Below, piece after piece: positions 6,555 to 11,115 of a stretch of 11,115 bases of DNA. A program made the translations under genes and the position numbers. Source of the stretch: a bacterium (GTDB lineage: Bacteria; Tectomicrobia; Entotheonellia; Entotheonellales; Entotheonellaceae); NCBI GenBank assembly GCA_027294925.1, contig JAPULM010000307.1:1-11115 (forward strand). The letters run 5' to 3'. The first letter of the stretch is position 1, and each line of letters starts with the position of its first letter. Under the pieces are notes generated by a model that saw only the letters and a list, made by a program, of their open reading frames with translations, ran no database searches and was not told where the DNA came from.

Positions 6555-6582
6555 TTTATCACCCAAACCAGCGCAAGATTTG

Positions 6583-6622
6583 ACCCCTTCCTCATCTCTG
6601 GACAGGTGGGTCAGGAAGGGGT
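6583..6622. repeat. 10-bp inverted repeat in the leader of the selenoprotein gene
   Basis: ACCCCTTCCT (6583-6592) and AGGAAGGGGT (6613-6622) are exact reverse complements 20 nt apart. In the transcript this would be a strong hairpin without a following T run. It lies 57 nt before the ATG at 6680, so it could be an operator or a leader structure. Confidence 0.5.
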
Positions 6623-6653
6623 ATGGTAGGATCGTTAAAGGTTGGTATGGTAG
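6620..6653. repeat. Two direct copies of GGTATGGTAG
   Basis: The decamer occurs at 6620-6629 and again at 6644-6653, a 24-nt period, just before the ribosome binding site of the selenoprotein gene. The first copy overlaps the right arm of the inverted repeat. Tandem sites just upstream of a start suit a bound regulator. Confidence 0.4.
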
Positions 6654-6679
6654 ACGAACGGATCAGAGGAGATTCGGAC

Positions 6680-7279
6680 ATGTCGCAGAAGACGATGGTC
6701 ATGTCGCCGGAAGGGACGTCTCGACTTCTGGCAGCCTCTCTCAATGCCCGTCCTCAGACCTTAGCAGGATGTACACTGGGGATTTTGGAGAACCATAAGG
6801 AGTTTTCCGATTGGGTACTTGATCGCATTAGAGATCGTCTGCAAGCGGAAGTTGACATAAAAGCTGTTATACAGCTGCGGAAACACCATCTTGCACAACC
6901 TGCCGCTGAGCATCTGATCGATGCCCTTACGGAGCAATGCGACGTTATCCTGGTGGGTGTCGGGCATTGAGGCTCCTCCACGTCGTGGAGTGTCCACGAC
7001 ACCATTGCGCTAGAAAAGCGTGGTAAACCCGCTGCGGTGATTGTCAGTCGAGGATTCAGCCATAGCGGCCGGTCCATCGCAGGACGCCAGGGGTATCCGG
7101 GCCTTCCCATTGTCGAGATGGATCATCCGCTGACGGCGCCGACGCGGGAACACCTGCATCCCAAAGCCGATGCGATTGTAGAGGAGGTCATCGCGGTGCT
7201 GACAGGAGATGCCGAGACGCTTCGGGATACCTATCGCGAAAAAACATTCCGCGGCCCGGATGGCGTGTGCCCCAAATAA
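6680..7279 (+). CDS. UGSC-family selenoprotein (Sec at in-frame TGA 6968-6970)
   Basis: ATG 6680 follows AGAGGAG (6665-6671) by 8 nt. The frame runs 96 codons to TGA 6968-6970, then 102 more sense codons to TAA 7277-7279: 199 residues if TGA is selenocysteine, Sec97. Residues 9-43 (SPEGTSRLLAASLNARPQTL, then G.LENHKEFSDWVL) and CDVILVGVGH (87-96) match the N-half of the UGSC family. The TGA is followed by GSSTSWSVHDTIALEKRG (98-115), the family's conserved CGSCTSW.VHD..LE..G, and MDHPL (147-151) in the C-half. Sec thus sits at the family's first Cys or Sec. The second Cys of the motif is Ser100. Other cysteines are 31, 87 and 197 (third from the C-terminus). A hairpin begins 11 nt after the TGA. 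The family's reaction is unknown; a redox or reductase role is inferred. A two-piece pseudogene is the alternative, but frame, motif and hairpin argue against it. Confidence 0.85.
6968..7000 (+). promoter_or_regulatory. Bacterial SECIS element: TGA plus downstream hairpin
   Basis: After TGA (6968-6970) come 11 nt, then GTCGTGGA (6982-6989), loop GTG (6990-6992) and TCCACGAC (6993-7000): a perfect 8-bp stem. If the closing A-U opens, the loop is AGUGU. Bacterial SECIS elements recognised by SelB carry a stem-loop starting about 11 nt after UGA with a G, often GU, at the front of the loop 16-37 nt downstream; here the loop begins after 19 nt. A competing 6-bp hairpin (6976-6981 with 6985-6990) shares the same strand and would be melted by a ribosome paused at the UGA. 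Confidence 0.75.
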
Positions 7280-7302
7280 ACCAAGGCAGGAGGAGAACGG
7301 CG

Positions 7303-8376
7303 TTGCTCAACACCACTGAAACCCGCGTTTTCCAGCCCGGTCAACAGACTGTGGAACTTACAGGGTCGCTAGAAGATATTAACGATTATTTTTACCAACG
7401 GGGTTGGACGGACGGCTTGCCCATCATACCGCCAACGTCTGAACGGGTCGACCATCTGCTTACCGGCTGGCCCGGCGACGCGCAGGAGGAAATTGCCGAG
7501 GTGCCACCCCGCATGGGCGTGGCAAGCGTAGAAGCGATTGCCGTCAATGCGGTTATGGCGGGTTGTAAACCTGAGTATTTGCCGGTCGTTGTGGCCGCGC
7601 TTAGTGCCGTAACCAAGCCCCGCTACGGTCTGAGTCACCGTCAGACGACCACCCACCCGGCGACGGCACTGATCATTGTGAACGGGCCTATGGTGAAGCG
7701 ATTGTGCCTTAACTACGGGTCTGGACTCTTTGGTCCAGGATGGCGCGCTAACGCCACCATTGGTCGTGCCTTGCGTTTCTGTCTGATCAACATCGGCGGC
7801 GCCACGCCAGGGACCGTCGATCGCGCTCAACATGCACATCCCGGTAAGTACACCTATTGCATGGCCGAAAACGAAGACGCTAATCCATGGGAGCCCTTGC
7901 ATGTGGAACGAGGATTCCCTCAGACGACGAGCACTGTTACGCTTATGTGTGGTGAAGCACCCCATTGTATTACGGACAATTTCAACACGCATCCGGTTGA
8001 CCTGCTGATTGGCTATGCGGACTCGATGGCAACGCTTGGGGGGAATAACCTGTCGTCGCAGGGCGAGCCGGTCCTCGTCATGGCACCAGAGCATGCCGCC
8101 AACATCGCCGCTGCCGGCTGGTCGAAAGCCGATGTCAAACAGTTTTTATTTGAACATGCCAGAAAGCCTTGGAAATTGGTTGGGCCGCGAGGGAAATCCA
8201 AAGGCCCCTTCTTTCCCAATTGGGTGGACCGGCGTGACCCGGATGCGATGGTGCCAATCGTGACGCATGCGGATGCGTTGATCCTCGTTGTAGCAGGCGG
8301 GGAGGGTCAGAAATCGATGTGGATCCCCACCCCTGGCGCCCAAACCTTAAGCGTCACCGAGGCCATCCGGGCATGA
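7303..8376 (+). CDS. Conserved protein of the GWTDGLP type, partner of the UGSC selenoprotein
   Basis: A 357-residue protein from TTG 7303, chosen because AGGAGG (7288-7293) lies 9 nt before it; the GTG at 7267 lies inside the preceding gene and has no site. It lacks signal peptide and membrane helices. I recognise a family pattern: RGWTDGLPIIPPTSERVDHL (33-52), PPRMGVASVEAIAVNAVMAGCKPEY (68-92), NGPM (127-130), GLFGPGWRANATIGRA (141-156), GKYTYCMAENE (181-191), HPVDLLIGYADSMATLGG (230-247), and a C-terminal HADALILVVAGGEGQKSMWIPT (322-343). Cysteines at 88, 160, 186, 216 and 222 could be redox-active or bind metal. No enzymatic function is known to me. It starts 23 nt after the selenoprotein stop, so the two are cotranscribed and very likely act together. 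Confidence 0.8.
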   Translation: MLNTTETRVFQPGQQTVELTGSLEDINDYFYQRGWTDGLPIIPPTSERVDHLLTGWPGDAQEEIAEVPPRMGVASVEAIAVNAVMAGCKPEYLPVVVAALSAVTKPRYGLSHRQTTTHPATALIIVNGPMVKRLCLNYGSGLFGPGWRANATIGRALRFCLINIGGATPGTVDRAQHAHPGKYTYCMAENEDANPWEPLHVERGFPQTTSTVTLMCGEAPHCITDNFNTHPVDLLIGYADSMATLGGNNLSSQGEPVLVMAPEHAANIAAAGWSKADVKQFLFEHARKPWKLVGPRGKSKGPFFPNWVDRRDPDAMVPIVTHADALILVVAGGEGQKSMWIPTPGAQTLSVTEAIRA

Positions 8377-8642
8377 CCAACGGTGGCCCCTCCCGTCGGC
8401 AAGCTCTTCCTGATCGATATTGTTGTTGACCCTGGGATGTTGCGCTAGGGGCGCCAGACCTATTTGCTTGGCACGTACTCGACTCGCCAATTGTTCGCCC
8501 ATTGGTATCTGTCTGAACTAAGCCTGTGCAAAATTACGCAGCATGCCATATCGGTGGGGCACAGCGCGGGTTCCGTGCTACCAAGGTTGCTCAGTTGGGT
8601 CTGATCAGAGGTGAGAAACAGGGACATTCCGCCCGGTAGGTT
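8377..8642. other. Non-coding spacer, convergent
   Basis: This 266-bp stretch lies between the stops of the plus-strand GWTDGLP gene and the minus-strand small gene. No frame with a start and ribosome binding site was found on either strand, and no hairpin followed by T's was seen. Short open stretches such as KLFLIDIVVDPG (plus strand, after 8397) recall C-termini of other enzymes but are too short to name. Confidence 0.5.
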
Positions 8643-8843
8643 CTACCGTGTTGCCAGTTCATGCAAGAGTTCGTCGCCACGGGAAAATACGGTATCGCTA
8701 ATATAGTGATGCCGTCGAAGCCACAAGAAAAAAATCCGCAAGCCGCGCCAGTCGATGACCGGGACGCCATCATGATACTCGATGCATTCGTTATATTCTG
8801 CGTACTCGCTCAAAAACTCCCCAAGTAATCGTTCACAGTCCAT
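8643..8843 (-). CDS. Small hypothetical protein, 66 residues
   Basis: ATG 8841-8843 has AGAGGGG 7 nt upstream, so this short frame is preferred over the longer open frame that continues upstream without any site. The product is acidic at its N-terminus (MDCERLLGEFLSEYAEYNEC) and rich in aromatic and basic residues later (WRGLRIFFLWLRRHHYI), with no clear membrane span or known motif. It lies 65 nt after the stop of the neighbouring 164-residue gene on the same strand, so the two may be one transcript. I do not recognise the family. Confidence 0.55.
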   Translation of the reverse strand: MDCERLLGEFLSEYAEYNECIEYHDGVPVIDWRGLRIFFLWLRRHHYISDTVFSRGDELLHELATR

Positions 8844-8908
8844 CAGATTACCCCTCTTACTACAGGTATGGAACGTTTTCCATAATGGTTCGTCTGCTCT
8901 GCTTATAC

Positions 8909-9403
8909 TTATACCCCAAATACTCGTGATAATCGAAATGACAAATGGCGTCTCGCCACAACTTCTCTCCTGTAGGTCCAACATGCAGCCAACAACCCAG
9001 CTGCTACGGGCAAAGCAGCCACGCCAGAGAACACGACCGCGGGCAAGAAAAACCACAGAGCAGCCCAGAATCCGATCGAGACACCCATGATGAGAGTCCA
9101 TAGCAGGCCCCGACCGAAGGTGGTATGCAAGGCCCAATCACTGATCACATGCAGCGGTTTGCGACCAGTACCCAACATAAAATACCTCTGCCGAGCCAAC
9201 TTCGGCGTGCAACCCAGTCGCCTAGCAATTTGTGGTTCGGTTAAACCATAAAGACCCCGCACACGTTGATGTGTTGGTGGCAGGGTACCGAGCCTCAATA
9301 AGGGTTGATCGATTGATGCAACATCGCTTGCCTGCCGGGGCATGGTTGGCGATGCTTGCGGCGCGGTGACATCGGGGTATGAAAGCGTACTAGCTATCGA
9401 CAT
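8909..9403 (-). CDS. Hypothetical protein with HTH-like segment and two C-terminal membrane helices
   Basis: A 164-residue protein from ATG 9401-9403, set by AAGGAG 6 nt upstream; the open frame continues further upstream but without a site. Residues 1-45 are low-complexity and probably unstructured. Residues 50-75 (GLYGLTEPQIARRLGCTPKLARQRYF) look like a helix-turn-helix of the sigma-region-4 kind (L-T-x-x-Q-I-A-x-x-L-G-C). Residues 99-120 and about 122-143 are hydrophobic helices joined by a proline, and a basic C-terminal tail follows. This gives a small membrane-tethered DNA-binding or adaptor-like architecture. The nested palindromes at 9475-9507 lie just upstream and could be its own operator. 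Function unknown; the HTH reading is from pattern only. Confidence 0.6.
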   Translation of the reverse strand: MSIASTLSYPDVTAPQASPTMPRQASDVASIDQPLLRLGTLPPTHQRVRGLYGLTEPQIARRLGCTPKLARQRYFMLGTGRKPLHVISDWALHTTFGRGLLWTLIMGVSIGFWAALWFFLPAVVFSGVAALPVAAGLLAACWTYRREVVARRHLSFRLSRVFGV

Positions 9404-9474
9404 GATGTGCTCCTTATGCGCTGATGGTTCAAAATAAGGTGACACGCAGATCATATCAGGCTTGTGAGACTGAG

Positions 9475-9507
9475 ATCCTGAGGATAATCTTAGGATTATC
9501 CTAGGAT
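9475..9507. repeat. Cluster of nested palindromes built on ATCCT/AGGAT
   Basis: AGGATAATC (9481-9489) and GATTATCCT (9494-9502) form a perfect 9-bp inverted repeat with loop TTAG. It is flanked by ATCCTGAGGAT (9475-9485) and the perfect 10-bp palindrome ATCCTAGGAT (9498-9507), so four half-sites lie within 33 bp. It sits between the EamA stop (9549) and the start of the 164-residue gene (9403). There is no T run on the minus strand, which favours a multi-site operator over a terminator. Confidence 0.55.
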
Positions 9508-9548
9508 TTCCCCAGCCTTGCCGGTCCCGGGCGGCCTTCTTTCTGCCT

Positions 9549-10406
9549 CTAGACCATGAGCAAGAAAACGCCCAAAACGATGAGGGTCGCACCGAGGACA
9601 AGGCGCCAACTCAGCCGGTCGATACCGCGCAGAAAAACGTAAGTCATCAACAGGACAAACAGCGGCGCGGTGCCAAACAGCGGGACGACAACGCTCACTT
9701 CCCCCAGGCTGAGCGCCACCAGGACGAGAAAGACGCCGGCATTTTCCGCCGCACCCGCACCGATAAAATACCATAAGCTGCGTCCCTTGCACACCAGTGC
9801 CTGCCGGTTGCCGGAGATGATGAGGAAGGTGGTAAAGGCGATTAATGCCGTGGTGATGTTGATAGCGGAGCCAAACAGTGGACCGGTCTGACTGAGCCCT
9901 ACCTTGCGAATGATCGCGACCGTGCCGAAGCACGCGGCGGAGAGGAAGGGATAGGCCAGAGACCTGACCCGAAACCCGACACGCTTGCCGCTCAGGGAGA
10001 GCAGCACGGTGCCCCACACAATGACCAGCGTGCCCGAGAGGATGGGAAGGGTGATTCGTTCCCCGAGTAGCAGGATGGCCAGGCCGGTCGAGATGAAGGG
10101 GTTCAAGTTGGTGATCGCGGCAGCGACGGGGGCGCCGACTTTCTGGATACCGACGAACCTGGCAAGCCTTCCCGCAACCGTACCGACGAGCCCTGAGAGG
10201 ATGAAGAAAGGCAGCGCCCCGGCATGGAACGCGTCAGCGGGGACGATGAGAAAGACGGCGACCCAGATGCCGATGACCCCAACCACGACGTTAATCCAGA
10301 ACGCCGTATAGGCGTTGGCGTCTCGTAACCCCTGCCGGATGAACACGGTGGCGCTGGCCGAGCACAAGGCGCCGGCCAGCGCTAGTGTATGGGCGGTTAA
10401 TTGCAT
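9549..10406 (-). CDS. EamA / drug-metabolite transporter (DMT) superfamily permease
   Basis: A 285-residue, very hydrophobic protein with ten predicted membrane helices in two tandem EamA repeats (about 5-137 and 148-284). Each repeat ends in the typical pattern: AITNLNPFISTGLAILLLGE in the first (117-136) and SVVVPLFGTAPLFVLLMTYVFLRG in the second, both followed by a GTLVIVWGTVLL or GATLIVLGVFLL helix. Members export amino acids, nucleotides or other metabolites from the cytoplasm. The substrate cannot be told. No clear ribosome binding site precedes ATG 10404-10406. The gene lies 102 nt after the dioxygenase gene on the same strand, so export of a tryptophan-derived or related aromatic is possible but unproven. 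Confidence 0.88.
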   Translation of the reverse strand: MQLTAHTLALAGALCSASATVFIRQGLRDANAYTAFWINVVVGVIGIWVAVFLIVPADAFHAGALPFFILSGLVGTVAGRLARFVGIQKVGAPVAAAITNLNPFISTGLAILLLGERITLPILSGTLVIVWGTVLLSLSGKRVGFRVRSLAYPFLSAACFGTVAIIRKVGLSQTGPLFGSAINITTALIAFTTFLIISGNRQALVCKGRSLWYFIGAGAAENAGVFLVLVALSLGEVSVVVPLFGTAPLFVLLMTYVFLRGIDRLSWRLVLGATLIVLGVFLLMV

Positions 10407-10508
10407 CGAAGATTGGTAGTAATCGTACTCAGTCTCAACACCCTACTCCTGGAATGTCCTCTCCCAACGTCTAGCACAGGAACATAAGATGATCAATGCC
10501 TTGCTTAC

Positions 10509-11066
10509 TCAAACCGATCGTCTCGATGCCGGCTGTACCAGTGACTGCCAGGGCGGCTGCGCCGCCGGGTCGGGGAGCACAGCACCGCAATTGGCACAGG
10601 TACGGCGGTCGAGATCGGCATTGAAGGCATCCAGCTCGGCCTTGAGCTGCGTTTCGATGTCTTGGCAATCCATTTCGAGTTGGTGCAGGGTGTGCCCGCA
10701 GCCGTCGCAGTACCACAGAATTCCGTCTTTTTCCCCGGCCACGCGGGGCCGTTCCAGCACCAATCCGAGCGTGTTGGGTGGTCGTATTGGCGAGTGCGGG
10801 GTGAACGCATTGATGATCATCACCTCGCCCTCTTTGACCTCGGCGACTTGTTCCCGGTCCTGGGCATCGCGGTATTTGACGTAGATGTTGCCTTTGAGCT
10901 GATAAAAAATTTCGTCGTAGGGATCGATGTGGTAATCGTTGCGTTGGTTAGGTCCTTTGACGATCATAAAAATAAAATCGGCATGCCGAAACACCTCTTT
11001 GTTGCCGACCGAGCCCATATTGCCTGACATTGATGTGGCAATCCACTTGGTTAAATTAAATGGCAT
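10509..11066 (-). CDS. nbaC: 3-hydroxyanthranilate 3,4-dioxygenase
   Basis: A 185-residue cupin enzyme that opens 3-hydroxyanthranilate to 2-amino-3-carboxymuconate semialdehyde, in tryptophan/kynurenine or 2-nitrobenzoate breakdown. NDYHIDPYDEIFYQLKG (43-59) gives iron ligands His46 and Glu52, with Arg42 before it, and TPHSPIRP (89-96) gives His91 and Arg95; Glu105 (LVLERPR) is the usual substrate-contacting acid. The second, rubredoxin-like site is complete: Cys120 and Cys123 (WYCDGCG), Cys157 and Cys160 (RTCANCG). This two-site form is the bacterial/fungal type. About 18 residues beyond the last motif are unconserved. The start ATG has only a weak ribosome binding site and overlaps an upstream frame by 11 nt, which suggests coupling. 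None of the other kynurenine-pathway genes is visible in the window. Confidence 0.93.
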   Translation of the reverse strand: MPFNLTKWIATSMSGNMGSVGNKEVFRHADFIFMIVKGPNQRNDYHIDPYDEIFYQLKGNIYVKYRDAQDREQVAEVKEGEVMIINAFTPHSPIRPPNTLGLVLERPRVAGEKDGILWYCDGCGHTLHQLEMDCQDIETQLKAELDAFNADLDRRTCANCGAVLPDPAAQPPWQSLVQPASRRSV

Positions 11067-11115
11067 GCCATTTAACGCGGTGAGTTCCGGCTCCCGCGTG
11101 CGTTGCGTACCCTGT
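11056..11115 (-). CDS. Possible 3' end of an upstream gene at the window edge
   Basis: One minus-strand frame is open from the window edge for 19 codons (ending GTHRVKWHAI) and stops at TAA 11056-11058, overlapping the dioxygenase start by 11 nt. Overlaps of this kind are common between coupled genes, and genes of the same pathway often lie here. The piece is too short to identify, and chance openness cannot be ruled out. Confidence 0.25.
   Translation of the reverse strand, partial: TGYATHAGAGTHRVKWHAI

Noticed and set aside
7369..8094. Open frame of 241 codons on the minus strand.
   Set aside because: It is antisense to the GWTDGLP gene, with no ribosome binding site and a composition that looks like a shadow translation.
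8374..8451. TGA at the end of the GWTDGLP gene as a second selenocysteine codon, since the frame stays open to TAG near 8448.
   Set aside because: The following residues show no family-like motif, the protein already ends after a conserved-looking C-terminus, and no hairpin of SECIS type starts about 11 nt after this TGA.
8520..8600. Plus-strand VGHSAGSV segment resembling an alpha/beta hydrolase nucleophile elbow.
   Set aside because: The frame is only about 25 codons long without start or further hydrolase motifs; a short match of this size is expected by chance.

Overview
The window looks like part of a bacterial chromosome of moderately high GC from an environmental lineage rich in CoA-linked and oxygenase catabolism. 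It has dense operons, short fossil gene pieces between genes, an ABC binding-protein relic, DUF433, CaiB/MaoC/Rieske genes and a selenoprotein. A Tectomicrobia/Entotheonella-like, Rokubacteria-like or Chloroflexota-like host would fit. This is a guess from gene content, with no marker gene to confirm it.

Layout. Positions 1-159 hold the 3' end of a cupin gene (+), followed by a hairpin, an operator-like palindrome, a short fossil ORF and a DUF433 gene (387-695, +). A minus-strand block runs from 5222 down to 740: family III CoA-transferase, two half-size MaoC hot-dog proteins, a Rieske non-haem iron oxygenase, and a membrane-anchored YqgE/AlgH protein. The first three genes overlap and are surely one transcript. 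The Rieske gene follows after 120 bp and yqgE after 94 bp. Together they suggest uptake of an acid as its CoA thioester, hydration of an enoyl-CoA and oxygenation of a ring or related substrate. Upstream of that block and on the same strand lies a separate aldo/keto reductase gene (5507-6307).

The spacer at 6308-6679 contains relics of at least two genes and a set of repeats. It leads into the most notable locus, on the plus strand. The gene at 6680-7279 is split by an in-frame TGA at 6968-6970 that sits exactly where the UGSC selenoprotein family has its selenocysteine. Family-like sequence continues in the same frame, and a perfect 8-bp hairpin begins 11 nt after the TGA, the geometry of a bacterial SECIS element. 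I read it as a 199-residue selenoprotein with the variant motif Sec-Gly-Ser-Ser. It is followed 23 nt later by a 357-residue protein with the GWTDGLP...PPT signature, from a TTG start behind a strong Shine-Dalgarno sequence. The two probably work together in a redox or reductase reaction that is not known.

The right end, all on the minus strand, has two small unknown genes (one with a helix-turn-helix-like segment and two membrane helices), a cluster of nested palindromes, an EamA/DMT-type transporter and a 3-hydroxyanthranilate 3,4-dioxygenase with both iron sites intact. A further reading frame enters from the right edge. I saw no rRNA, tRNA, CRISPR array, insertion sequence or phage gene.
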